This document shows, piece after piece, positions 8,224 through 15,526 of a DNA stretch of 64,000 nucleotides; the first letter of the stretch is position 1, and the number at the start of each line of letters is the position of its first letter. The notes under the pieces are model-generated. The model was not told where the DNA came from. It made no database searches and worked only from the letters and a program-made list of their open reading frames with translations. The translations under genes were made by a program, and so were the position numbers. This stretch comes from Fusobacteriaceae bacterium (GTDB lineage: Bacteria > Fusobacteriota > Fusobacteriia > Fusobacteriales > Fusobacteriaceae), in NCBI GenBank assembly GCA_031272775.1, contig JAISTB010000009.1:62001-126000 (forward strand), read 5' to 3'.

Positions 8224-9981
8224 TTATTTCGTATACGTATTGAATTCCCGTATCACTCTGGGCGTCAGCATCTGATGAAAAGCGCAGATGGCTTTTTTGT
8301 TCTGGTACGCCGCTTCGGTAAAGGCTTCCATATAGGGCCGCAGCGACATCATGTCGACGATCTCGTCCACCATGCCCGTAAAAGCGCAGTATTTCGGTCT
8401 GGATTTCTCCGTGTACTCCCGGATGACCTGATTCATTTTATCGATGGTGCTCTGGATATCCTTGCCCTCTTTCTGGTCCTTAACGAGCCGCCGGGCGTAC
8501 ATGGCCGCGGCCGCCGTTTCGCCGTTCATCACATAGACTTCCGTCGCCGCCGTTCCCAGCGAGAAGGCGTTGTTGTTATTGGCCTGGGGGCCGCCCAGCA
8601 CATAATGCGCCGCCGCCGTCCCCTTCCGCAGCGTGATCTCCAGATGGGGGATATCCGATACTTCGATCGAATAGATCAGCGACTGTCCGAGACCCAACAA
8701 TTCGGCTTTTTCGGCGTCATCGCCGACGTCTATGCCCGTGGTGTCCTGCAGCCAGATCATGGGAATCTTGTCCCGGGCGCAGAGCGTCACGAATTCGTTC
8801 ATCTTGACGAGACCCTGGCGGTAGAGCTTGCCGCCGATCCCGATGGAATTTTCCTTGTATTCGGGATATTTCATCAACATGCCCTGCACATTGGCTACGA
8901 CCCCCACCAAAAGTCCGTTAATCTTCGCGAGACCCGTCGCCATTTCCGGCCCGTAGCCCTTTTTGTATTCAAAAAACTCGCTGTTGTCGAAGAGCCGCGC
9001 CATGACCTCATAGATGTCGTATTGCCGCTTCTGGTTGAAGGGAACGAGGGAATACAGATCCTCTTCGGGATAAGCGGGCAGCACGGGGTCGTCGACTCTG
9101 AAGAACTCGAGATTGTAGGCGGGCAGCATGGACATGTATTTTTTGATGCCCTCCAAAACCCCTTCCTCATCCTCGTAAACTTCCCGGAAGAATCCGGTCT
9201 CGTTGTAATGGATCGGAACCGATCCCGGCGGATTGGTCTTTTTCGCGTTGACCGTGGCGTCGATCAGCGCCTGGGCGCTCTCCTTGTCCACATAGCCCTT
9301 GGGATTCATGCCGCCGAGGATGCCCGCGCCGCCGACAGCCATATTGGCGTCCTTGTGGGCCACAAGTATCGTCGGGCTGATGGAATGGTAGCCGCCTCCG
9401 GCGGGGTTCGTACCGTAGATGCCGACAATCACGGGAATCCCCAATTTTTGAAGCTCGGCGTTCCTGAAGAAGGGCGTTCCGCCGCCGCGCCGGTTGGGAT
9501 AGACTTTTTCCTGTTCGTCAAATTTGACGCCGCTGCAATTCAGCACATAGACGAGGGGAATCCCCAAAATCTTGGCCGTATCGGAGCCCCGAATCAGGTT
9601 TTCGGCCTGGCCCGGCACCCAGGCGCCCGCTAATTTTTTATTGTCCGAAGCGATGACAACGGCCCATTTGCCGCAGATCTTGGCGAGACCTTTGATGATG
9701 CCCGTCGATCCGTTGTCGTTTCCTTCGGGATTAAAGAGACTGTTCAAGGGAAACCAGGTCCCTTCGTCGATAAGCTCGGCGAGTCGCTGAATGGCGGTCA
9801 TTTGCCCCGCCTCGTTGAGGGATTCGTCGCTTCGTCCCTGGGCCTGGGCCGTCTCGATCAGTTCCTCGATTTCGTTTTCCACCGCCAGCAGCTGGTTTTT
9901 GTTCTCCTCGTTGACGATACTGAGCGGCTTTCCGATTTTGGGCATGTTTTTGAAGTAAGCGCCCATGGAATAATAACTCAT
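8224..9981 (-). CDS. gcdA: Glutaconyl-CoA decarboxylase, carboxyltransferase alpha subunit
   Basis: Transfers the carboxyl group of glutaconyl-CoA to the biotin on GcdC, producing crotonyl-CoA. The ATG at 9981 gives 585 residues, the size of the Acidaminococcus enzyme, and follows AGGAGG. The protein has two crotonase-fold carboxyltransferase halves. Diagnostic stretches are SDNKKLAGAWVPGQAE, YPNRRGGGTPFFRNAEL, YGTNPAGGGYHSISP and LQDTTGIDVGDDAEKAELLG. These are nearly identical to what I recall of GcdA and separate it from methylmalonyl- or oxaloacetate-type subunits. It lies 10 bases after gctB in the same operon. Confidence 0.95.
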   Translation of the reverse strand: MSYYSMGAYFKNMPKIGKPLSIVNEENKNQLLAVENEIEELIETAQAQGRSDESLNEAGQMTAIQRLAELIDEGTWFPLNSLFNPEGNDNGSTGIIKGLAKICGKWAVVIASDNKKLAGAWVPGQAENLIRGSDTAKILGIPLVYVLNCSGVKFDEQEKVYPNRRGGGTPFFRNAELQKLGIPVIVGIYGTNPAGGGYHSISPTILVAHKDANMAVGGAGILGGMNPKGYVDKESAQALIDATVNAKKTNPPGSVPIHYNETGFFREVYEDEEGVLEGIKKYMSMLPAYNLEFFRVDDPVLPAYPEEDLYSLVPFNQKRQYDIYEVMARLFDNSEFFEYKKGYGPEMATGLAKINGLLVGVVANVQGMLMKYPEYKENSIGIGGKLYRQGLVKMNEFVTLCARDKIPMIWLQDTTGIDVGDDAEKAELLGLGQSLIYSIEVSDIPHLEITLRKGTAAAHYVLGGPQANNNNAFSLGTAATEVYVMNGETAAAAMYARRLVKDQKEGKDIQSTIDKMNQVIREYTEKSRPKYCAFTGMVDEIVDMMSLRPYMEAFTEAAYQNKKAICAFHQMLTPRVIREFNTYTK

Positions 9982-9991
9982 GCTGTTCCTC

Positions 9992-10783
9992 CTAAACTGG
10001 TACTTTGATAAAGGCCTGGCCCGGGTCGATTTCCTCCCGGATAATGCGGATAATCTCAGGCGTCGGCGCGTCGAGAGGCGCGGCCCTCGAGACATCGATG
10101 TCAAAGCCGGTGTTTTCCTTGACGTCTTCGGGCGAGGAGGTCGGGTAATAGCCGGCCAGATACATCCGTTTCGTCTTTTCGTCGAACTTCATGACGCCCC
10201 GGTCCGTGACGACCATGACCGGTCCGCGGTTTCCCGGAAGGCCCGCTTTTTCCCGGCCGCCCGGTCCGTCCATCCAGCCGGCGCTCGTCACGTAGTCCAC
10301 CTTGTCGATGAATCTCCGCTTTTCGTGCTGCATCATGATGACCGTGTTGGAATAGGTCGCTATGCCGTTGGCGCCTCCCGACCCCGTAAATCTTGTCTTC
10401 GGGTGGTGATAATCACCGATGGACGTCGAGTTCACGTTGCCGTAGGGGTCAATCTGGGCCCCGCCGATAAAGGCGATCAGTCTGTCGCTGTCGTGCTGCC
10501 ATTCGCAGGCCTCAAAGCCGATAAATCGGATATTTGGCCACTGCACCGCGCAATGGGCCATAAAACGGATATCGCCGACGCTTCTCGGCACTTCGATGGG
10601 ATCGCAGTCCATGAGACCGCTCTCGACGATGATGTTGCACTTGGGCGCGAAGATCCGCTTGGCCACGGAAGCCCCGATCAGAGGCAGTCCCGTGCCCACG
10701 ATGACCACCTGTCCGTCTTTGATCTGCTTCGCGATGGTGACCGCCTGCATTTCCTTGTTCGTCCAATTGGTATAATCAGCCAT
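9992..10783 (-). CDS. gctB: Glutaconate CoA-transferase, subunit B
   Basis: Catalytic subunit of the class I CoA-transferase that moves CoA from acetyl-CoA or glutaconyl-CoA to (R)-2-hydroxyglutarate. It has 263 residues. The active-site glutamate is E54 (IIVESGLMD), the same position as in the crystallised Acidaminococcus enzyme. Further family motifs are FIGGAQIDPYGNVNSTSIGD and GSGGANGIAT. Its ATG overlaps the end of gctA by 8 bases, so translation is probably coupled. Confidence 0.94.
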   Translation of the reverse strand: MADYTNWTNKEMQAVTIAKQIKDGQVVIVGTGLPLIGASVAKRIFAPKCNIIVESGLMDCDPIEVPRSVGDIRFMAHCAVQWPNIRFIGFEACEWQHDSDRLIAFIGGAQIDPYGNVNSTSIGDYHHPKTRFTGSGGANGIATYSNTVIMMQHEKRRFIDKVDYVTSAGWMDGPGGREKAGLPGNRGPVMVVTDRGVMKFDEKTKRMYLAGYYPTSSPEDVKENTGFDIDVSRAAPLDAPTPEIIRIIREEIDPGQAFIKVPV

Positions 10784-11747
10784 TCTTCTTCGCCTCCTTG
10801 GTCATGTCCTTGGCGTAGCCGAGTCCGGGCACCGACCGCAACTTCAAGAGCCGCGAGGCTCCCAGCTTGTCGAGGTAGGCGTCATGGTCGGGTACGTCAT
10901 AGACCCATTCTTTTACGAAGGCCGCAAAACTTTCCTCAGTCTTGCTCGCTCCGTCATACATCCGCAAAAACGGATTGTCATAGTCGTAATAGTTGTAGCA
11001 CTGGCTCGGATGCGCGCCGTAAGGCGCGTGCACGACGGCGTCGACACAGAATCCGGGCACGGAATTGGCCTCGGGATGTTTTCTGATCTCCTCGTCGCTG
11101 ACGAGTTCCTCGCAGGTCACGATGCACTTCCTGGACGCCACGGCGATGTCCACGTCGTGGAACTCATCGCCCTCGATGGCGCAGGTGCCGTCAAAGGACG
11201 CCTTTTGCGCGTGGATAATGGCGACGTCGATCTCGGGTACCGGCAGGGCCATGACGGTTTCCCCCTTCTTGAAGGGATTTTCCACATAGACGAATTTGTC
11301 TTCGGGCAGCTTCGGAATCGTCTTCCGGACTTCCTTGCTGATGCCCCATTTGTTGGCGATATCGGTCCCCAGCATCAGGCGCACCGGCAGGAAGGGCAGA
11401 CCCAAGGAGGCCGCGTGCAGCATCAGCATTATCGCGTCCTGGGAATAGTCCTCCATGTTGAGGGTCCCCTTCTCATAGGCTTCCCGGAAACGCCGGGATA
11501 CGTTGGTCACGCCGGAATTGGCCGTGTAGCAGTTCGTATAGGCCAAAACCCTGCCCTCTCCGATCAAAAGATCCCAGTCGCCGCCCGCAGGGCCGCCTTC
11601 TCCGACAAAATCCTTCAGGCCTTGCCGCAGGATTTCGTAAATGGCCGCGTAAGGCTTCCGGTTGGTCGTAAACCCGCCGAATACGATGTGATCGCCGTTT
11701 TTCACGTATTTCGTGATGGCTTCGGCCATCGTACAGACTTTACTCAT
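10776..11747 (-). CDS. gctA: Glutaconate CoA-transferase, subunit A
   Basis: Partner of GctB in the heterooctameric CoA-transferase. The ATG at 11747 (MSKVCTMAEAITKYV) gives 323 residues, matching the family, and has AAGGAGG 8 bases upstream. Typical segments are FGGFTTNRKPYAA, YTNCYTANSGVTNVSRRFRE, LGLPFLPVRLMLGTD and APYGAHPSQCYNYYDYDNPF. These tell it from other class I CoA-transferase A subunits. It follows gcdB after 72 bases. Confidence 0.94.
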   Translation of the reverse strand: MSKVCTMAEAITKYVKNGDHIVFGGFTTNRKPYAAIYEILRQGLKDFVGEGGPAGGDWDLLIGEGRVLAYTNCYTANSGVTNVSRRFREAYEKGTLNMEDYSQDAIMLMLHAASLGLPFLPVRLMLGTDIANKWGISKEVRKTIPKLPEDKFVYVENPFKKGETVMALPVPEIDVAIIHAQKASFDGTCAIEGDEFHDVDIAVASRKCIVTCEELVSDEEIRKHPEANSVPGFCVDAVVHAPYGAHPSQCYNYYDYDNPFLRMYDGASKTEESFAAFVKEWVYDVPDHDAYLDKLGASRLLKLRSVPGLGYAKDMTKEAKKNG

Positions 11748-11819
11748 GTCAAATACCTCCTTGTGTAATATTCCCCCGTACGCCTCTCCCCGCGTCAATA
11801 ACCGGCCCGGCCGGTTTTC

Positions 11820-12998
11820 TTACTTCGCTCCGAATACGGCCATAAAGAAGCCCGCCGCTACCGCCGAACCGATGACGCCGGCCACATTGGGACCCATGGC
11901 GTGCATCAGCAGGAAGTTGGAAGGATTGGCTTTGGAACCCACGGTCTGGGATACCCGGGCCGCCATAGGCACCGCCGATACGCCCGCCGATCCGATCAGC
12001 GGGTTGATTTTCCCGCCCGTCGCGTAATAAAGGATCTTTCCGAGACAGATGCCGCCCACGGTGGAAAAGGCAAAGGCGATGAGGCCCATGCAGATGATCG
12101 CGAGGGTCTTCGTCTGGAGGAACAATTCCGCGTTGGCCGTGGCCCCCACGGTCGTCCCGATAAAGATCGTAACGATGTTGCAAAGGGCGTTCTGGGCCGT
12201 GTCGGAGAGTCTTCCGGTCACGCCCGATTCCCGCAGCAGATTGCCGAACATCAGCATGCCCAAAAGGGGTGCCACCGATGGCAGGAGCAGCGAGCAAAAT
12301 AGGGTCACCACAATGGGGAAAGCAATTTTTTCAAATTTCGACACCTTCCGGAGCTGGGTCATTTTCGTCTTCCGCTCCTTTTCCGTCGTCAAAAGCTTCA
12401 TGATGGGCGGCTGAATCAACGGGATCAGCGCCATATAGGAATAAGCCGCTATGGCGATGGGCGCCACAAGATCCTTGGCCAGACCGTTGGCCACATAGAT
12501 GGCCGTGGGGCCGTCAGCTCCGCCGATAATGCCTATTGCCGCCGCTTCCCCCGCCGTAAAGAGCCCTGTGGCGTTGGCAAGCATAAAGGCCACGTAAATC
12601 CCGAACTGGGCCGCCGCCCCCAAAATCAGACTGATGGGGTTCGAAATCAGAGGGCCGAAATCCGTCATTGCGCCGATGCAGAGAAACATCAGACAGGGAA
12701 ACACGCTGCTCTTGACGCCGCCGTAAATGATCCGCAAAATCCCCGACGTATACCAGGGTTCGGCTTCTTTCATGAGTCCCGCCACCGGCAGATTGGCCAA
12801 CAGCACCCCGAAGGCGATGGGGAGCAGCAGCAGCGGCTCGAAGCCTTTATATACCGCGAGATAGATCAGCACCAGGGATATCGCCAGCATCACGCAATAT
12901 CGCCATCCGCCATCTACAAAGTTTTTTCCGTAATTCCCGATAATGGCGTAGAAACCCGATTCCTCCGCCAAACGGTACAACACTGCCAAAAAATTCAT
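11820..12998 (-). CDS. gcdB: Glutaconyl-CoA decarboxylase beta subunit (Na+-pumping carboxybiotin decarboxylase)
   Basis: Integral membrane protein of the OadB/MmdB/GcdB family (392 residues, about ten membrane segments). It decarboxylates carboxybiotin on GcdC and exports sodium ions. The conserved [14 protein letters not shown] segment carries the aspartate essential for Na+ movement in Oad[34 protein letters not shown] and [18 protein letters not shown] are further family blocks. It lies 18 bases after gcdC. From sequence alone it could serve oxaloacetate or methylmalonyl-CoA decarboxylase; adjacent gcdA and gctAB fix the assignment. Confidence 0.93.
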   Translation of the reverse strand: MNFLAVLYRLAEESGFYAIIGNYGKNFVDGGWRYCVMLAISLVLIYLAVYKGFEPLLLLPIAFGVLLANLPVAGLMKEAEPWYTSGILRIIYGGVKSSVFPCLMFLCIGAMTDFGPLISNPISLILGAAAQFGIYVAFMLANATGLFTAGEAAAIGIIGGADGPTAIYVANGLAKDLVAPIAIAAYSYMALIPLIQPPIMKLLTTEKERKTKMTQLRKVSKFEKIAFPIVVTLFCSLLLPSVAPLLGMLMFGNLLRESGVTGRLSDTAQNALCNIVTIFIGTTVGATANAELFLQTKTLAIICMGLIAFAFSTVGGICLGKILYYATGGKINPLIGSAGVSAVPMAARVSQTVGSKANPSNFLLMHAMGPNVAGVIGSAVAAGFFMAVFGAK

Positions 12999-13016
12999 GA
13001 TACGCCTCCCCTTTCG

Positions 13017-13454
13017 TTATTTGAGGACAACCAGCGGCGCGTCGGTCTCCACAGCATCTCCTTTTTTCACGAGAACCGAAGCCACGACGCCGTCGGCGGG
13101 GGCGACAATCTCCGTTTCCATTTTCATGGCCTCAATGACGATCAATACCTGTCCGAATTTCACCGCTTCCCCGGCGCTCACTTTGACGTCGAAAACGCTG
13201 CCCGGCAGCGGGCTCACAACGGTATTGCCGCCGGATACCTCCACAGCCGCAGGTTCCGGGGCCGCTTCCTTCGCCGGAGCAGGCGCGGGAGCCGCTTCCT
13301 TGACCGGAGCCGGGGCCGGAGCGGCCGCAACGGGGGCAGGCGCCACAGGCGCGGGGGCCGCCGCCGATGAGCGCGTCAACAATTTCTTTCCGCCTTCTTC
13401 TCTTTCCACTTCGACTTCATATTTTTTGCCGTTTACCGTTACCGTATATTTCAT
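13017..13454 (-). CDS. gcdC: Glutaconyl-CoA decarboxylase biotin carrier subunit
   Basis: A 145-residue biotinyl protein that shuttles CO2 from GcdA to GcdB. Residues 1-30 form the start of the family (YTVTVNGKKYEVEVE). They are followed by a flexible Ala/Pro linker of about 45 residues built on an imperfect APAPAPxKEA unit, then a biotinyl domain with the attachment motif IEAMKMETEIV. The linker resembles that of known GcdC proteins and would let the biotin swing between the soluble and membrane subunits. Confidence 0.92.
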   Translation of the reverse strand: MKYTVTVNGKKYEVEVEREEGGKKLLTRSSAAAPAPVAPAPVAAAPAPAPVKEAAPAPAPAKEAAPEPAAVEVSGGNTVVSPLPGSVFDVKVSAGEAVKFGQVLIVIEAMKMETEIVAPADGVVASVLVKKGDAVETDAPLVVLK

Positions 13455-13529
13455 GTTTCACATCCTCCTGAAGCTAAGCAATCACATTTTTCAATAATCC
13501 GCGTACATCCGCGATCCGCTTCGGACCCG

Positions 13530-13823
13530 CTACCGGATCTCCCGGATCGAGGTCACCACAAGATTTTCCTTCCGCCGGTAGCCGTCTTCGGTCACAGCCG
13601 CGATAATGGCCGCCACGACGCCCAGATCTTCCTCTCCTCCGGCTGACGCGCCCGTCGTTGCGCCCGCGGGCGCCGCCGTTTCATCGAGACCGGTCTTTTT
13701 GGCGAATATCGAGAAGATAATGATCACAAGCGCCAGCATGGCCAGCGCCAGAAAGACCACAGACAGTCCGAGGCCGGAAATCAAAAGCGCTTCCCAGGGA
13801 CTGATCTTGATCAAAGAACCCAT
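13530..13823 (-). CDS. gcdD: Glutaconyl-CoA decarboxylase delta subunit (OadG-like, small membrane subunit)
   Basis: A 97-residue protein with one N-terminal membrane helix (ALLISGLGLSVVFLALAMLA), a small acidic linker, and a C-terminal segment AAIIAAVTEDGYRRKENLVV typical of OadG/GcdD. These subunits help assemble the decarboxylase. It is the first gene of the operon: its ATG follows AAGGAGGT, and a promoter and operator lie directly upstream. Confidence 0.88.
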   Translation of the reverse strand: MGSLIKISPWEALLISGLGLSVVFLALAMLALVIIIFSIFAKKTGLDETAAPAGATTGASAGGEEDLGVVAAIIAAVTEDGYRRKENLVVTSIREIR

Positions 13824-13846
13824 CTATGCACCTCCTTTAGGTTAAA

Positions 13847-13870
13847 TTCCATAATGTGGAACGCATTTCA
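13847..13870. promoter_or_regulatory. Putative IclR operator of the glutamate fermentation operon
   Basis: TTCCATAATGTGGAACGCAT followed by TTCA. Two overlapping dyads are visible: TTCCA-N5-TGGAA (13847-13861) and TGGAA-CGCA-TTTCA (13857-13870). The second has the same half-site spacing as the palindrome before iclR. It lies about 8-30 bases downstream of the predicted transcription start, a roadblock position. The first 20 bases recur exactly at 22161-22180. Confidence 0.65.
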
Positions 13871-13884
13871 TTTAAAGATACCCC

Positions 13885-13913
13885 ATCATACAACTTTTCT
13901 TTCAATAAGTCAA
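13885..13913 (-). promoter_or_regulatory. Predicted sigma-70 promoter of the gcd-gct-hgd operon
   Basis: Minus strand: TTGACT at 13908-13913 and TATGAT at 13885-13890 with a 17-base spacer. The expected start is near 13878, just upstream of the operator-like sequence. Confidence 0.7.
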
Positions 13914-13932
13914 TGACTATTTTATATTTTTC

Positions 13933-13955
13933 CGCGCGGGTTTTCTTCCCGCGCG
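13933..13955. other. GC-rich hairpin between pxpB and the gcd promoter
   Basis: Perfect 8-base stem CGCGCGGG / CCCGCGCG with a 7-base loop. No T-run follows on either strand, so it is not a standard terminator. It separates the pxpB terminator from the gcd promoter. Confidence 0.4.
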
Positions 13956-13973
13956 TCTATGCCGTAATTATGG

Positions 13974-14005
13974 AAAAAGAGAATGTCTGTCTTTTCATTC
14001 TCTTT
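13974..14005 (-). terminator. Probable intrinsic terminator after pxpB
   Basis: On the minus strand the 10-base stem AAAGAGAATG / CATTCTCTTT (14005-13996 with 13985-13976) runs into a short T-run, 20 bases after the pxpB stop. The stem is AT-rich, so termination may be partial. Confidence 0.5.
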
Positions 14006-14024
14006 CGCGCCTTCTGTCCTGTCC

Positions 14025-14741
14025 TTATGCTCTGTAGCGTGTTTCTTTGTATTTGCCCGTGTCAACGAGTTGGGCGATCCGCTCGTATTCTCCCTTGGCA
14101 ATGGGGACAAAGCGTATCGTATCCCCAGCTTCCAGCAAAAAATGCGGGTCGCTCTGAAGATTGAAGATCTTCAGCGGCGTGCGCCCCAAAAGCTGCCAGC
14201 CGCCAGGGCTGCTCAGGGGGTAAATGCCTGTCTGCTCGCCGGCGATCCCTACGGATCCGGCAGGGATGCGCTTTCTCGGCTCTTTCAGACGCGGCGTCGC
14301 GATTTTCTTCGACATGCCGCCGAGATAGGGAAAACCCGGCGTAAACCCGAGCATGTAGACGAGATAATCCCGGGACGCGTGGATTTGCACAACTTCGTCG
14401 GTCGTGAGCTTGTTGTGTTTCGCGATGGTCTCGATGTCGGGACCGTATTCCCCGCCGTAGAGCACGGGAATCTCCACGACCTGCTTGGGAACGTTCTCCA
14501 TGCTCTGGTAGCTCGTATCGCAATTGTCGCTGACGAGTTCCACCATCTCCTCATAGCTGATCTTTCGGGGGTCGTAATAGATAATGACCGACCGGTACGT
14601 CGGCAGCAGGTCCAGGATAAAATCGTTTTTCAGGGAATCGAGATACTCCGTGATTTTTCTGACTTTGGAATTGATCAGAGGGGAGATTTCGTTGCCCAGC
14701 TCTACAATGAGGGCGGAATCCCCCGCGTGTAAAAACCGCAT
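14025..14741 (-). CDS. pxpB: 5-oxoprolinase subunit B (PxpB/KipI family)
   Basis: A 238-residue allophanate-hydrolase-subunit-1-like protein. With PxpA and PxpC it forms the ATP-dependent prokaryotic 5-oxoprolinase, which opens 5-oxoproline to glutamate. Seen: the N-terminal RFLHAGDSALIVELG block and the core LGFTPGFPYLGGMSKKIATP and SPGGWQLLGRTPLKIF. The ATG at 14741 follows GGAGGAGG. It lies 23 bases after pxpA and ends the operon. No PxpC (KipA-like) gene follows; the next gene is gcdD. KipI itself is a kinase inhibitor in Bacillus, but the pxpA and transporter context favours oxoprolinase. Confidence 0.85.
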   Translation of the reverse strand: MRFLHAGDSALIVELGNEISPLINSKVRKITEYLDSLKNDFILDLLPTYRSVIIYYDPRKISYEEMVELVSDNCDTSYQSMENVPKQVVEIPVLYGGEYGPDIETIAKHNKLTTDEVVQIHASRDYLVYMLGFTPGFPYLGGMSKKIATPRLKEPRKRIPAGSVGIAGEQTGIYPLSSPGGWQLLGRTPLKIFNLQSDPHFLLEAGDTIRFVPIAKGEYERIAQLVDTGKYKETRYRA

Positions 14742-14764
14742 CTTTCCTCCTCCGCGTGTTCTCT

Positions 14765-15520
14765 TTACAAAAAGGCGCTGATCACAATACGCTCCGCCTC
14801 GAGGGCCTCCCGCAGGCCTCTGGCGAAGGCTACGGCCTCGGGATTGTCCCCGTGCACACAAACCGTTTCCGCCGTGATCGGGATGTCCTTTCCCGTGATA
14901 CTGCGGACGGTCTGCTCCTTCACCATGCGGATGACCCGGGCCACGGCGGCGTCCTTGTCGGTAATCAGGGCCCCGGGCAGTTTTCTTGCGACCAGCGTCC
15001 CGTCCTCGTTGTAGGCCCGGTCGGCGAAGACTTCGCTCTTGACCCGGATTCCCGCCGCCTTTCCGGCGAGAACGAGCATACTGCCCGAAAGCCCCACGAG
15101 GATCAGCTCGGGATCTGTCTCCCGGATGGCCTCGGCCACAGCGATGGCCAGTTTTTCATTGCTTACGGCCATGTTGTACATGGCGCCGTGGGGTTTCACG
15201 TGCTGCAGGCGAACGCCGGAAGACCGCGCAAAGGCGGCCAGCGCGCCGATCTGGTACTTGAGGTAGGCCTTGATCTCGGCCTCCGACACGTCCATGTTCC
15301 GCCGCCCGAAACCCAATAAATCCGGTAAAGAGGGGTGCGCGCCGACGGCGACGCCGCTTTTTACCGCCATGGTCACGGTTTTTTCCATAATGAGGGCGTC
15401 GCCCCCGTGCCAGCCGCAGGCCACGTTGGCCGACGTAATATACGGCAGGACCTCTTCGTCCATACCCATTTTCCACGCCCCGAAGCTCTCTCCGAGGTCG
15501 CTGTTCAAATCGATACTCAT
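14765..15520 (-). CDS. pxpA: 5-oxoprolinase subunit A (LamB/YcsF family)
   Basis: A 251-residue LamB/YcsF protein. It has the N-terminal signature IDLNSDLGESFGAWKMG, then the blocks ANVACGWHGGDALIM, GAHPSLPDLLGFGRR, VKPHGAMYNMA and CVHGDNPEAVAFA. This family is the A subunit of prokaryotic 5-oxoprolinase. It starts 6 bases after the TRAP membrane gene and is followed by pxpB, so transport and ring opening are probably coupled. 5-Oxoproline forms spontaneously from glutamine and by peptide breakdown, and yields glutamate for the neighbouring pathway. Confidence 0.9.
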   Translation of the reverse strand: MSIDLNSDLGESFGAWKMGMDEEVLPYITSANVACGWHGGDALIMEKTVTMAVKSGVAVGAHPSLPDLLGFGRRNMDVSEAEIKAYLKYQIGALAAFARSSGVRLQHVKPHGAMYNMAVSNEKLAIAVAEAIRETDPELILVGLSGSMLVLAGKAAGIRVKSEVFADRAYNEDGTLVARKLPGALITDKDAAVARVIRMVKEQTVRSITGKDIPITAETVCVHGDNPEAVAFARGLREALEAERIVISAFL

Positions 15521-15526
15521 GGTTGA

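Noticed and set aside
13250-13380. Repetitive Ala/Pro-coding stretch in gcdC as a DNA repeat element
   Set aside because: It is the normal flexible linker of biotin carrier subunits; the repeat is at protein level.
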